Below are positions 23,223 to 34,559 of a DNA stretch of 64,000 nucleotides, in pieces. How positions within the stretch are numbered: the first letter of the stretch is position 1; each line of letters starts with the position of its first letter. The stretch spans positions 131,332,899 through 131,396,898 of the forward strand of contig OX375873.1 in the NCBI GenBank assembly GCA_947359465.1, written 5' to 3'. The DNA comes from Metellina segmentata. Lineage: Eukaryota; Arthropoda; Arachnida; Araneae; Tetragnathidae. The notes under the pieces were generated by a model, which did not search any database, was not told the DNA's origin, and saw only the letters and a program-made list of their open reading frames with translations. The position numbers and the translations under genes are program-made.

Positions 23223-23926
23223 TTACCATTGCAATATTTCATAATACAAGAACTATAATATTTAGTGCAGTGTAAGCTTTTGGATTAATTCAAGGTGGAT
23301 ACATTCTATAACATAAAAAATCGACGCACCTAGAAGGAATCATCCGATTGCTTTGAAATTTCGTATGCAAAAATGTTTTGACAAAATATGCAAATGATTA
23401 AAATTTGGTGTCCAATGAATGAATAGTGCGATTTCCAGCGCATCGGAACTGCGCATCCCGCAGATGTTTATAAGGAGTTGTTCTTGAATTGTTGTTAAAA
23501 ATTTCTGCTGTATTGCGATTTAGAATACCTTTCAACGACTGAAAAAATGCCTCGACGCAGGATTCGAGCTCATTAAGAGCAACTTTGAAAGTGTGGAAGA
23601 GGTCGTATCATTGGATTTAAAGAGATATGTTGGGCAAATCGGAGAATCGCTCGTCATGTGAGTAGAAGCAATGTGGCGATTAGAAGATGCTGGCAAGAGT
23701 GGGTGGACAATGGCAGATTTCAGCGTCATGATGGTAGTGGTCGACATAGGGCCACAACAGATCGCGAGGACAGAGTCGTCAGATCAGCTGTCACAGCGAC
23801 TGATTCATCGCTACAAACTATCGGTCGTGCGACCCACACACGAGTGTCCACCATGACCATTCACAGACGGCTGAGAGAGCGTAATCTACGCTCTTACCGA
23901 CCGTTACGCCACCTGCACTTACGCCT

Positions 23927-24853
23927 GACTAGCGCGTCTTTTTAGTAATGGCTCTTCGTTACGTGGACGATTCTATTTAGGACCGTAGGGAGGTCGGTAG
24001 ATATTAAACTTGTGATAAGTGAATCGATTCTTCAGTTTGATTCTTTCAAAACTTGTTTTGATCATTTGATCTACAGTGAGCTATGATTATTTACTTGTCT
24101 GGTAGTCTTTTTTTGTGTGTCTTCTATGATTTTTTGAAGCAGATTGATGGAATGTATGATTGATGGAAGGGTACTTATACTTTAAAGAGCTTCTTTTCGT
24201 GAAGCAACGATGGCCTAATGGGTAAAGTCACCCACCTTCAGATTAGCGTCGGCAGCGGAGGATGACTTCCCGAGTTCGAACCCAGCTGGCGGAAAAATTT
24301 TTAGATCCTCCAAATTATTTTTAAAAAATTCCAATTTAATTCCTTTTCATTCAAATTTACTTTTCCTAATTTTTAATACCCTTTTCATATTTTTCCAAGC
24401 TTCCGTTGATTTTACATAAATAATCTAAGAACCACTCCTGAACTCACTACGAGCTGATATTTTTCCGCCCCTCTGCCGTCCCCTTTGCTTTAGGATGATG
24501 GTGTCGTATCCACCGCTGGCTTAGGACCATTCTGATGTAACAAAAAGCATACATAAAACACTAACTTATATAATTATTAACTTATATAATAAAAGGATAC
24601 AATTTTCGGCTCCCACCTCTACCCACCCATAGCCATGGATCTGAAAAGAAAAGAAGAAAGCAGAAAGGAAGAGATAAATCGCCAACAACTATAAACCTTG
24701 ATGACATACGTATCTAGGTCATGTGATCCGATTAGCCGATCAAGTTGGACTTGGGTAAAGTACTACCATGGGATTGAGGCGCCTGTCCTCCCCACGGTCC
24801 TAAATAGAATCGTCCACGTAACGAAGAGCCATTACTAGAAAGACGCGCTAGTC
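23927..24853. mobile_element. TIR element with ~65-bp terminal repeats
   Basis: 927 bp. Termini GACTAGCGCGTCTTT...GGACCGT and their complement match over ~65 bp with one or two mismatches. An 8-bp duplication TTACGCCT (23919-23926 and 24854-24861) flanks it, extendable to 9-10 bp because boundary bases are ambiguous. The empty site is seen in the sister Tc1 at 41690. Long TIRs with an 8-10 bp duplication suggest a Mutator-like or hAT-like non-autonomous element. It encodes no transposase and carries a SINE-like insert. Confidence 0.85.
24205..24305 (+). repeat. tRNA-like SINE head (SINE-C) inside the TIR element
   Basis: Box A TGGCCTAATGGG (24211-24222) and box B AGTTCGAACCC (24273-24283) are about 60 bp apart. 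The head resembles neither SINE-A nor SINE-B closely. Downstream, GGATGATGGTGTCGTATCCA at about 24494 may be its body. Not a functional tRNA: no clear acceptor or anticodon arms could be folded by eye. Confidence 0.6.
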
Positions 24854-25603
24854 TTACGCCTGCACACTGTCGAGCCAGATTACAGGGGTGCTTGGCTCGA
24901 TCAGGCTGGAATGATGCTGACTGGGAACGTATAGTCTTTAGCGACGAATCCCGCTTCCAACTGTGTCCTGACGATTATCGAAGACGTGTCTGTAGGCGCC
25001 CAGGACAGCGTGCCGATCCTGCTTTCACTATTACACGCCACACGGGCCCTCAACAAGGAATTCTGGTTTGGGGTGCCATTTCCCTTGATAGCCGGACCCC
25101 TTTGGTCATCATTAGAGGTACACTTACTGCACAGCTGTACGTTGACGACATTCTGAGACCTGTTTTGATACCGTTCCTTTCACAGTACCCTGTGCTTATT
25201 TTTCAGCAAGACAATGCCAGTGTGCTATGAACTGTCTTCAAGCTTGTCAAACACTTCCTTGGCCAGTCAGATCACCTGATCTCTCTCCCATCGAGCATGT
25301 ATGGGATATGATGGGAAGGCGACTGCATCCGATAGGGAATGTTGATGACGTAGTTCGACAATTGGAGCAAATTTGGCAAGAAATATCGCAGGAGACCATC
25401 CGGGAGCTTTATCGGTCTATGCAACGCCGTGTGGCAGCTTGCATCCAATCTAGAGGCGGGTCACCTTATTGAGCTCGTTACTGTAACTCTGAAATAAACC
25501 ATTAAATTGTTCTGAAATTTTAATGATTTTCCTATCCACCAATTTTTGTCTCCATCGCACAACTCTTTCTTGGTGCGTCGATTTTTTTGTTATAGAGTGT
25601 ATT

Positions 25604-25895
25604 TTAATTAACGTCGCACTGAAGCAACACAAGGGGTTATTGATGACAGTTCGGAATCAAAGCCAAAGGGAAATATACGAGTAAAACACCCCAGTCAGGT
25701 AACTTGGTCACACCTGAGTTGGCAGCTCATCCTTCAAACTTCCACACCACAACAACGTGGAACATTTGATGCTACGACATATTTAACGTCTACCAGTTCC
25801 CTTTGTGTAAGACGGTTTTTAGTTGGATTCGAACTAGCAACCATCCGGTTGCTAATCCGTTTCTCTTCCAAAAGGCTACCGTTTCACCTTCGGAA
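25604..25895 (-). repeat. SINE-A copy
   Basis: Read on the minus strand: box A-like GGTAGCCTTTTGGAAGAG, GGATTAGCAACCGGATGGTT, box B TAGTTCGAATCC, the body with GTGTGGAAGTTTGAAGGATG, and the tail CCTTGTGTTGCTTCAGTGCG then ACGTTAATT. Confidence 0.85.
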
Positions 25896-26886
25896 TAATA
25901 GAAAAATATTAAATTTGACAACAATGTGAACAATTTCAACTTTTAATTGTTTTTCTACAAGTATATTTGTACTGCAATCTTACTTACCCAAAGCTGAAGT
26001 ATTATATAAGGCTTACGCAACTCAACTATGAAAAACCAGCAAATTATAACAAAAAAAATTTCCCTTTCCGTGCTTTTCAGGTGATATTGACATTTTAAAT
26101 TGATTACTGAGCTTAGATCAATGAGGTTTGAATAAAAATAAACAAGTTGATATACTCCCTTAAAAAGATTTAGAGGGCCATCTATTAAGTACTAAAAGTC
26201 GTGAGTATATTTCAAGTTGGATTAAAGACACATAAAACTGCAGCCTCGGGGATATCGATAGATACTGGATTTAAAGTCACAATTTTGTACTAAGGATTTG
26301 AATGGCGAGAAGCAGGTTTATTTTTAACTTTAAAAGTCCCTTTCACCTTCTATTTAATTTTAAGTTTCTTCGTAATATTTTATTCGATTCTAAAACTAAT
26401 TTCATTGAAAGAAACATTAGTAGGCTAGTTTTACATATGCATTACTTGGTATTTAAATGGATTCTTAATCCACTTACATTGATATTTATTTTCAATACTC
26501 ATTAAAAAATCACATTGAATGAGTTAATGCAAGTGTCCCCATTAAAAGGAGAACGCAGCTCAATTAAGTCTATGATTCTAGAAGGTAGATTCGAAAATTA
26601 ATTTAAGTGGATATTCTAATTAAGAAAATTTAATCAGTGAAAGAGAAAATAACTTAGAATAAATTCATAAACATTAATATACATAGAAGGGCAAAATTTT
26701 GCTTGCCTGGAATCTTGTTCGAGGAGAAGAAATAATGATGTACAGATTGATACATTAATAGAGGGCTATCATTGATATGCGTATTATACTAACATTTTTG
26801 TGGTTCAAAACAAAATGTATGTTACATATGAAAGCGTATTTACTGAAAGTACAAATGTGTTTGTATCTTTCTGGCTTCGAATTTAC
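25896..26886. other. Unassigned spacer
   Basis: AT-rich, no gene seen. The 67-codon frame at 26302 has no family motif. Confidence 0.6.
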
Positions 26887-27200
26887 TCAGGCTGCAGTAG
26901 CCTGTTTGGAAGAATAACGGATTAGCAATCGGAAGGTTACGAGTTTTAAACTCAATCCAACCAAAATTCGTCGTTTAGATGGAAGCTGGCTTATGTAAAA
27001 CCTTTCGTGTAATTTACCTGTATTGTGTCTTGACGATGGCACGGTGTAGAAGTTTCGAGAGCGAGTTTCCACCTCAGATGTTAACCTCGTCAACTGACGA
27101 CCAAGGTTCAAAACGACGAGGTGTCCTCGAATTTTCCATTCGGGATTGATCCCGGATCGCCATAAATAGTTCATTGTGTTACTTCAGTGGGACGATAATT
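26887..27200 (+). repeat. SINE-A copy
   Basis: Head CTGCAGTAGCCTGTTTGGAA, GGATTAGCAATCGGAAGGTT, decayed box B (GAGTTTTAAACTC), body AACGACGAGGTGTCCTCG, and tail GGGATTGATCCCGGATCGCC through GGGACGATAATTAA. Confidence 0.8.
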
Positions 27201-27221
27201 AACTTCCTGTTCCAAATAAAC

Positions 27222-27500
27222 ATAGCTCATATGGAAGAGCAAGGGATATTCAACCTGAGGGTTGCAAGTTCGAAACTTGGTACAGCCAAAGAGCTTCATG
27301 TACATAGGGGATGGTATTATTAAATCTGAAGTGGCGTCAAATGGTCCTCAGGTTGGCGTGGTGTGTAAGTGTGGAGAGTAGGGTGCTAGATCAAGTGGTG
27401 ATTTCGTTATCCGACTCTGGTTCAAAATTGAGTGATGTTGTACTTGAATCTTTCTCCTCGGAATTTGTCCATTTTGTTGCTCTGGTGCTACAAAATTTAG
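27222..27500 (+). repeat. SINE-A copy, diverged
   Basis: Box B-like AAGTTCGAAACTTGG, then TTAAATCTGAAGTGGCG, GTGTAAGTGTGGAGAGTAGG and GTGATGTTGTACTTGAATC. The tail is degraded. It lies 20 bp after another copy in the same orientation. Confidence 0.7.
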
Positions 27501-27857
27501 TATTTGTGTCGCTTCTCTGATGATGTTTTCATGCTTTTACATCATAGAGGCGACATCCGTCCAACATTTTCACGAAGATTATTACTTAAAACCGAGACAA
27601 AAAGTTAGAATTTAAAAATGTATGACAAAGTGACACCTTGGGTTACACTCCACGATCACAAATGTAACACACAATTTATCCTCGTTATTTTACTCACATG
27701 TTAACTTTCTTTTAAAATATGTGTTGCACTGAATATATCAATACTCAAATTGTTTATTTTAATTAAAAGCTGATAATTCACACACACTTTTAATTAGAAG
27801 GTAAATATTAAAGTAAAAAGTTAAATGTTTAAAATAACAAGTAAAATGTATAAAAAA

Positions 27858-28012
27858 GGTTAAATATATAAACTAAAATGGTTAAATATATAAACTAAAA
27901 TGGTTAAATATATAAACTAAAATGGTTAAATATATAAACTAAAATGGTTAAATATATAAACTAAAATGGTTAAATATATAAACTAAAATGGTTAAATGTA
28001 TAAAAATAAAAG
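27858..28012. repeat. 22-bp minisatellite, ~7 units
   Basis: GGTTAAATATATAAACTAAA plus AT repeats exactly every 22 bp from 27858, with starts at 27880, 27902, 27924, 27946 and 27968. A degenerate unit follows at 27990, and degenerate TTAAATGTATAAAA-like units flank it. Unit identity suggests recent expansion. Confidence 0.95.
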
Positions 28013-28019
28013 ATTTATA

Positions 28020-29456
28020 GCAAAAATAAAAAGTGAAAAACATGAAAATAAAAAGTGAAACGTAAGAAAATAAAAAGTTAAAAGTGCAAAAATACTTTTA
28101 CCCGCTGTAAATAAATGATTTACATCGTGTTAGTCTTCACTTGAGTTAAAAGTTTATTAGGTTGCTGTATGATTCTTAAACAATAAATTCTGATTGAATA
28201 GATGCATTTTTAATTATATGAAAGTAGTTATAGTTACAAACTGATGAAATCATTGATTTTTTTAGGTAAGCTTGATGCTGGAAATTTTTATCTCTTCGAA
28301 AACAGTCACGGTAATGTATTATGCATCTTTTATTCTGTAAAAATATCTTTGAAATTTAGGTATTGTTCAGTTTAACTAAAAATCAGAAATGGTGCAAAGA
28401 AAATAAAAAAAAATAAAATACCAGTGTTTTAAAAAGTCATACATACTTTAGGTGTTGAATAAAGTTATTTTAATTATAACTGTGAGTCTCATTCTATCTC
28501 CATCCGCTTACTATGAAATGTAGAAACATACAAATTGTAAAATGTATTATATTAATAGTCCAATAAAGAAGGCAATTAGAATTAATGAATGAGAAATATT
28601 TTATCGGTTAACGATCGTACATATACTATCTAGTAATAAATATTAGTATAAAAGTGGATGACAACCATATATTTGTAAATGGCTTTCTAGTCATAAACCA
28701 TATTTACGTAATGTAATAATAATAATGAAAAATGTATTTATTTGGAACATAGACGTGTGAACTGTTGTTATCTATTTGGTTATTAACAATTAGATTTTAA
28801 ACAATTAGGATAATATATATCTTTAGTGGTTTTAAGCAATACGGCTGCTATAAATAGAAGTGCTTTGAATTGTCTTGTAAAATATTTTTTAATAGTTTAA
28901 ATGACAAGTGACGGAAAGAAGTATGCATATATATTTTGTTAATAATAGTGTTAATTTTACTTGTTCATTCTGTTACAATTAATAATAATAATAACACCTA
29001 ATAAAGTGTTAAATTTAACTAGATAATTACTTATTCTGATTGTGCGAATTTGTTCTGAAGAAAAAATACTCTAAATTTCTTCTGAATAAGTTTCGTTCCT
29101 ATATTTATTAGCTTAATTTGAAAAAACAAATCATTTATTAAAAGTATATAGTAGAAATTGTAAACTTTTAATTGTGTATAAAGCTCTCGTTTCTACTATC
29201 ATCTACATAAAGTTTGTAAAGATGTTATACTGTTGCAATAACTGTATAGATATTTTCTACAATCAATACGACAAAGCAGTTTCTGTGTTGTATCTTTATA
29301 ATGTATTAGGTGTATGCATATGAATGTTTCAAGATATTTCAATGCCATACGTATGTCTACCTCTATCATAACTATCACCTCAGCGTTGAAAATGTACGTT
29401 TGCACATTAGAATATTCCAATGTGTTTTTTTTCAATGTCAGGCCAATTGAACTTTA
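28020..29456. other. Unassigned spacer
   Basis: Very AT-rich. No gene or assignable element. Confidence 0.6.
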
Positions 29457-29772
29457 GGAACAGCTTCAGTCTACGTTTATAGCGGTGGCAACGGCCTTTA
29501 CGCTTTTTTGGCGCATTTATAAAGACACCAAGGAAAGAATTATTTAAAATGAACCAATGAAATCACAAGACAATTTAACGGATTTTGAAAAAAATTCTAG
29601 AATATTCACACAAAATGAAAATGTAAACTTTCTGCTTATCGCGGTTACCATAACAACCGCAATAACCGTTATACAGATGTGTTGCCGTAACCTGACATAA
29701 CTCGCTACTAGAAAGGAGTAAAAAAAGCACCAAGGTCGTTCCACCGTTATAAACGTAGACTGAAACTGTACC
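29457..29772. mobile_element. MITE, 316 bp with ~45-bp terminal inverted repeats
   Basis: The left end reads GGAACAGCTTCAGTCTACGT then TTATAGCGGTGG. The complement of the right end reads GGTACAGTTTCAGTCTACGT then TTATAACGGTGG. Similarity continues to a poly-T stretch, about 45 bp in all. No coding capacity. No convincing target duplication was found, so the superfamily is unknown. Confidence 0.7.
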
Positions 29773-29865
29773 GAATTTGGTATTACAAGAGTGGAGTTGT
29801 GAACCTCTTAATACACCACACTAGATTGGTTCACGTTACACCTCACTTACATTCCCTACATTATA

Positions 29866-29913
29866 GGCATAAACAATAGCCCGTTGTATTGACACAGTTC
29901 AACGTTAATTAAA
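29866..29913 (+). repeat. SINE-A tail fragment
   Basis: ACAATAGCCCGTTGTATTG and CAACGTTAATTAAAA match the tail of SINE-A (CAATAGCCCGTTGTGTT...CGACGTTAATTAA). Confidence 0.55.
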
Positions 29914-30129
29914 ATACCTCTACCTTCCATCTAGGAAATAACAGTTTATAGAGTGGCCATACATTCATTCCAGCCGGAAACGCATCTATGGCTTATCCCG
30001 GTTTCAAACCAAGAACCTTGTGGGTTCGAAGCCAGTAACCAGACCCTGGGTCCAATTGGTCGACTTTTACCACAATTGATCTAAAACACAGGTTTAAACA
30101 ATTACAGTCCTAGGGATATAGTTATAAAC

Positions 30130-30198
30130 TTATATATGCAGTAGTCACACCTAACCCCACGAAAAGAACTGTCACGGGCAACGCCGTGCAGTGGCTAG
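30130..30198 (+). mobile_element. Helitron-like 3' terminus
   Basis: GAAAAGAACTGTCACGGGCA continues into a hairpin CACGG/CCGTG (30173-30188), then CAGTGG and CTAG (30195-30198) followed by T. The same GTCACAC...GAAAGAACTGT-ACGGGCAA-GCCGTGC block ends the window at 63963-64000. Hairpin plus CTAG before T is the Helitron signature. Confidence 0.5.
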
Positions 30199-32149
30199 TT
30201 ATTTTATAAAACAAATTGGTATTGGATCGAATTACTATAATATGGATATAAGGATTTTACATATGGATTTCTATAGCCAATTGACATTTTTTATTGGTTT
30301 AGGGGTTCTCTCCAGAAAATTCGGATTTTGAATACCAATTTTTGCATGGATATTCGAAGTTTTTTCTGTATCCACTTTAATTCGTATCTGGTAAATAACA
30401 TTTTATTTAACTCCAGTGTAGCAAATATGATCAAAGAATAGAAATTTAAGAAATATTACTTATCGATCTTAGATTAAACGGGTTCAGAAATAAGGCGGAG
30501 CATGTAAAATCCGGCAGAAGTACACAAAATTCTTTTAATTTGGGTTTGCCAAAAAAGTATGAACATATCCTATTCCAGACCTTAAGAAAAAGTTTATGTT
30601 GATAATTGCATCGGCAAATTTAATTGTTGAGTAAAATTATATCAGTTGTTTGAAAGCAATTAATCTAAATCATACTAAATACAGCAATGTAAACAAATGT
30701 ATCGAAATATCAAACAAACAAAATGAGGGATTTCAGTTCAAATGCAAATTTACCAAAGTACTAATAACTCTCAATACACAGAAAACACACACACACTGCC
30801 TTTTTAAACCAAGACATTCGATTAAAATCATTCTTTATCTGTTCCCTCTCGTCGCTTAATACTTTACTTAACAGTTCGAAAAAAGTTTCTCCGAAGCTTG
30901 TGTCAATAAGAAAATAAAAATTGTATTGCAGCGATAATATTTCTTTTAGGAGAGGAATACAATTATTGAGCTTTTTCTGGATTATTTTATAAAAGATTAT
31001 TTCTTTCTGATTGCCATTTTAATGTTTTCGTGACAATTTATTCTGCTTCTTTGGTACTTTTTTCATTTAACCACTTAATTTAACCTTGCTTTAATAAAAG
31101 CTTGCATTATAAAGCTAAAATTGTATTATTAAAAATTTAAAAATTAAATTCCCTTGTCTTTCATTTTATTATTTACTAAAGCGACTTACTTTTAATATGA
31201 AAGGTAAAGATTCCTGAAGTAAATTATTTTTATATTACCTAGTCATTTTTCTTCGAATTTTATTTACATATTATTTGAACATTATTGCACCTTGTTTATT
31301 GAAAAATATTAGCATCAATACTTCTTCACTTTTCAATAATCTTACCATTAAAAAGTAAAGTTAAATATTATTCGTTACAAACCGGGGAACTTAAGTAAAA
31401 AGATTAGCTTTTCGAAAACAATGTTAAAAGTTGAAAAGGTTTTTAAGTCACGATCAGCAAACAAATGGATTAAAGATAAATTCAATTAAGAAATTTAAAA
31501 AAATTCAAATATCGTAAATCTAAATTAAAATTTGCAATTTATGCTTTCATGTATTACATACTCCATTATACTTTTATAGGAAAAGGTGCTCACCCCAAAA
31601 TATGTGTTACGTTGAGTTCGATTTTTTTGAAAATTGATGCAATTTTTCAATGTAATTGAAAGATGCATGAAGCTTTAAAGATTACATTGATAAGTCATTT
31701 GTAGAAAATGCTTTAAATATTATATTCATTTTCAATATTGCATGAAACCGACCTTAAACTAATTAAAATTCACAATTTATATTAGTGCTCCAATTTTAAT
31801 ACGGAGGTATAAATAAGTTAAACTTGTTATGAAATTTATTAATAACCCCTAATTTGATATTTAAATGCAGTTAAATAAATTGTATGCTGGCAATGACCAT
31901 GAATAAAACATCAGAAAATTTCTAAGCAACGATTAATAACGAAAATATCGTCGATAACCATTTCTGTGGACACTATTCTAGGTAATTAGTCGAATCGACG
32001 TGGCACTACAAACTTCCACACTTCGTTGCAACACTGCTCAAGAACACAATATTTGAACTCGCGCTTCTTGTGACTTGTTGATGGTGAATGTATTGTTCTA
32101 TCCTGTCTTGTCTTGGTCTATGTCATGCTATGACTTGTGATATGAGTTG
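30199..32149. other. Unassigned spacer with an 80-bp repeat
   Basis: No gene seen. 30645-30722 (GTTTGAAAGCAATTAATCTA...) recurs with few changes at 32150-32226, immediately before the Penelope-like fragment. GCTTCTTGTGACTTGTTGAT at about 32062 recurs at 32782, 34486 and 34516. Confidence 0.5.
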
Positions 32150-32225
32150 TTTGAAAGTAATTAATCTAAATCATACTACATAGAGCAATGTAAACAAAAT
32201 TTATCGAAAAATATCAAACAAACAA

Positions 32226-32480
32226 AACTACTAGACTTAAAAATTTCTGTTTCATGTGGCAAAGTTGACAATAATGTCTACGATAAACGCAGCGATTTTA
32301 AATTTAAAGTCAATAAATTAATAGTTTGGGACTCCAATATCTCCACAAGAATATACTACATTACGATTGCTGGTCAATTGGTACGTTTCAAAAACATTTG
32401 TAACTCAGATTCAAACTTTTTATTAGAATGTAAATGTCTAAAAAACACGCTTATGTTGCTCATGTATGTAGAAAACACCA
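32226..32480 (+). pseudogene. Penelope-like RT, post-catalytic fragment
   Basis: Open frame without its own ATG reading LDLKISVSCGKVDNNVYDKR, FKFKVNKLIVWDSNISTRIY and GQLVRFKNICNSDSNFLLE. It matches, residue by residue with few changes, the region after the RT active site of the Penelope-like element at 43536-44522. The RT core is absent. The frame then runs into the element's non-coding terminal region at about 32465. Confidence 0.75.
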
Positions 32481-32780
32481 TATTATGTTGTCTGGGTCAG
32501 GATCCTCCCGGATGACGCCCTGATCCACCAACATTTCTCCATGTTTTATCATTTTTTAAAGATTTTTGTTGTAATTTTTTTTTAATTTCTGTGCTTTTGA
32601 AATTGTATTGCTTACCATGCTATGTCTGCAGCTTCAGCGAGCTTGCATGGGTAGTTTCGAGTTTCGGTTTCTGGTTTAATGCACCCCGGCTGTTTGATTC
32701 GTTTTTTTATTTTTCTCTTTTATGTTTTATGCTTTTTATTTTGCCTTTTCGTTAATTTGTGTATTTGAATGATATTCGCT
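32465..32780 (+). repeat. Penelope-like terminal non-coding region
   Basis: ATGTTGTCTGGGTCAGGATC, GATGACGCCCTGATCCACC, TGTATTGCTTACCATGCTA and GCATGGGTAGTTTCGAGTTT align with 44570-44790, so both are copies of one terminal segment. It is followed by a (TA)n run at 32801-32821. Confidence 0.75.
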
Positions 32781-32821
32781 TCTTGTGACTTGTTGATGCT
32801 ATATATATATATATATATATA

Positions 32822-34325
32822 CAGGGTGGTCCCGAATTCATGGTACAAACTTTAATGGTAGGTACAGGACATTGTAACAATGATTTATTGTATAGGAATG
32901 TATAGTCGCAAGTGACGCGGTGAGGCGAAAACAGGGGAAATAACGGCCGAAAGGAAAAACAAAGATTTTATTGAAAGCGTTGTTGACAAGTGTCATGTTT
33001 ACAGTAATTGTTCAAAATTGCGTCCACCAGTATCGATACATGCTTGACAGCGTCGGTGGAGCGATTGGCGTACAAAGATGTTCAAAGATGCCTGGTATTT
33101 CACGCACACCTGCAGCAGCTACAGATAAGCGAGCGACGAGATCCTCATCTGAGTCAACTGGAGTCTCATAAACAAGATGCTTTAGATGTCCCCATAAAAA
33201 GTAATCGAGGCTCGATAAATCGGGAGATCGGGGTGGCCAAGGGACTGGTCCACCACGCCCAATCCATCGAGTACCAAACGTGGCATTCAGGTAATTCCGT
33301 ACATCAATGCTGAAGTGTGCTGGCGCTCCATCGTGCTGAAACCACATGCGGTTACGAATGGCGATCGGAACATCATGCAGCAGTTGTGGTAACACTTCTT
33401 TCAGAAAAATAAGATAGCTTCCGCCAGTGAGCCGCGTGGGTAGTAAGTATGGGCCAATCAAAAAGTCGTTCACAATACCAGCCCACACATTAATACTGAA
33501 ACGTTGTTGAAACGCATGTCGACGCGTTGCATGTGGATTATCGGTTGCCCACACATGGGAATTGTGCGCATTAAAGACACCCTCGCGTGAAAATGTCGCT
33601 TCATCTGTAAATAGCACATAATCTACGAAATCCGGCTGCAACGCACATTGCTGCATCACCCACAGGCAGAAGTTCACGCGGCGAGGATAATCTGCCGGAT
33701 TCAATGCTTATACTTTCTGAAAATGGAAGGGGTGTAAGCGATTTTCGTTTAACACTCTGCATACAGTCTGATGACTCACACCTACGTCACGCGCAACAGT
33801 TCTTGTGCTTGACTCGGGTCTATCAGCCACAATGTTCAAGATGCTTTCTTCCAGCCTTGGAGTGCGTACAGCTCTTACTCGACCAGCGCCATGTCTGTTG
33901 ACGTCGAACGCACCTGTTTCACAAAGTTGACGATGTAACCGTTGAAAAATTCTATGATCCGGCATTCGTCGATCAGGATACTCCGCGCGATACATTCGTA
34001 ACGCAGCTCTGCCGTTACCATTTGCACGGCCGTACATGTAATGCATGTCTGCTTTTTCTGCATACGTAAAGTCACCCATCGTCTACGGCAGCACAATTGT
34101 GAATGGCGCTTTTCCCTACTGCGATGCATCATGTTCAACAGCGGCTAGACATCTACTGCCCTCTACCGGCAATGATACCAACCGATCACTCCATTTCTCT
34201 TTCCTTTTATTTCCCCTGTTTACGCCTCACCGCGTCACTTGCGACTATACATTCCTATAAAATAAATCATTGTTACAATGTCCTGTACCTACCATTAAAG
34301 TTTGTACCATGAATTCGGGACCACC

Positions 34326-34328
<3 letters not shown>
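32822..34328 (-). mobile_element. Mariner-type element (D-x41-D) with 122-bp TIRs
   Basis: 1,507 bp. Terminal inverted repeats 32822-32943 and 34207-34328 begin CAGGGTGGTCCCGAATTCAT and are identical except for two positions, so the copy is young. TA dinucleotides lie on both sides, within (TA)n runs that formed the target. The transposase gene covers most of the interior on the minus strand and has a single stop. The D-x41-D spacing matches the rosa/Visitor branch of IS630-Tc1-mariner elements; that branch call is inferred from the count. Confidence 0.9.
33012..34079 (-). pseudogene. D-x41-D mariner-type transposase, one in-frame stop
   Basis: Start ATG at 34079 (MGDFTYAEKADMHYMYGRAN), end TAA/TGA at 33012: 356 codons including the stop, normal for the family. 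N-terminal helix-turn-helix domains lie at residues ~10-60 and ~95-120 (TRTVARDVGVSHQTVCRVL). Catalytic motifs are FTDEATF (first Asp), FQHDGAPAHFS (second Asp) and SPDLSSLDYFLWG (third Asp); 41 residues separate the second and third. The only defect is TAA at 33708-33710 between HFQKV and ALNPADYPRR, one base from CAA (Gln). The frame is continuous on both sides, so loss of function is recent. Confidence 0.9.
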
Positions 34329-34371
<43 letters not shown>

Positions 34372-34412
34372 ATATATATATATATATATCTATATATATA
34401 TATATATATACA
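34329..34412. repeat. (TA)n microsatellite
   Basis: About 84 bp of nearly pure TA with small interruptions. Together with 32801-32821 it marks the pre-insertion microsatellite. Confidence 0.95.
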
Positions 34413-34559
34413 TATATTTCTGTTTTATGTTTTATGCTTTTTATTTTCCATTTTCGTTAATTTGTGTAATTGAATGATATTCGCTTCTTGTGACTTGCGC
34501 TCCTTGTGATTCGCGCTTCTTGTGACTTGTTGATGCTATATATATATATTTCTGTTTTA

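Larger units (their letters stand above)
23547..25472 (+). pseudogene. Tc1-B transposase, interrupted
   Basis: Starts MPRRRIRAH then TAA. The HTH region continues ESRVMSRSNVAIRRCWQEW-like text, and a second HTH lies in VSTMTIHRRLRERNLRSY. The nested element at 23927 interrupts codons for HLRLTPAHC. The gene resumes at 24854 with ARSGWNDADWERIVFSDESR (first Asp) and LVWGAISLDSRTP, then FQQDNA (second Asp). Loss of about 15 bases after DNA shifts the frame at 25218. The end PVRSPDLSPIEHVWDMM (Glu) to RVAACIQSRGGSPY stops at 25470-25472. Asp to Glu spacing in this family is 32 residues. It is inactive. Confidence 0.88.
23302..25599 (+). mobile_element. Tc1 element (family B) split by a nested element
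   Basis: TA duplications at 23300-23301 and 25600-25601. Ends are CATTCTATAACATAAAAAAT and the complement of CACTCTATAACAAAAAAATC, both followed by CGACGCACC. Removing the 927-bp nested element plus one target copy leaves about 1.36 kb, normal for Tc1. It lies between two SINE-A copies in tail-to-tail orientation. Confidence 0.88.

Noticed and set aside
24205..24305. Functional tRNA gene
   Set aside because: Boxes A and B are present, but no foldable cloverleaf by eye, and it lies in a transposon; SINE head is more likely.
27858..28012. CRISPR array
   Set aside because: Unit is head-to-tail 22 bp with no unique spacers, and the genome is eukaryotic.
29996..30060. SINE head on the minus strand (GGTTTGAAACCGG)
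   Set aside because: Only a box B-like motif; no body or tail of either SINE family.
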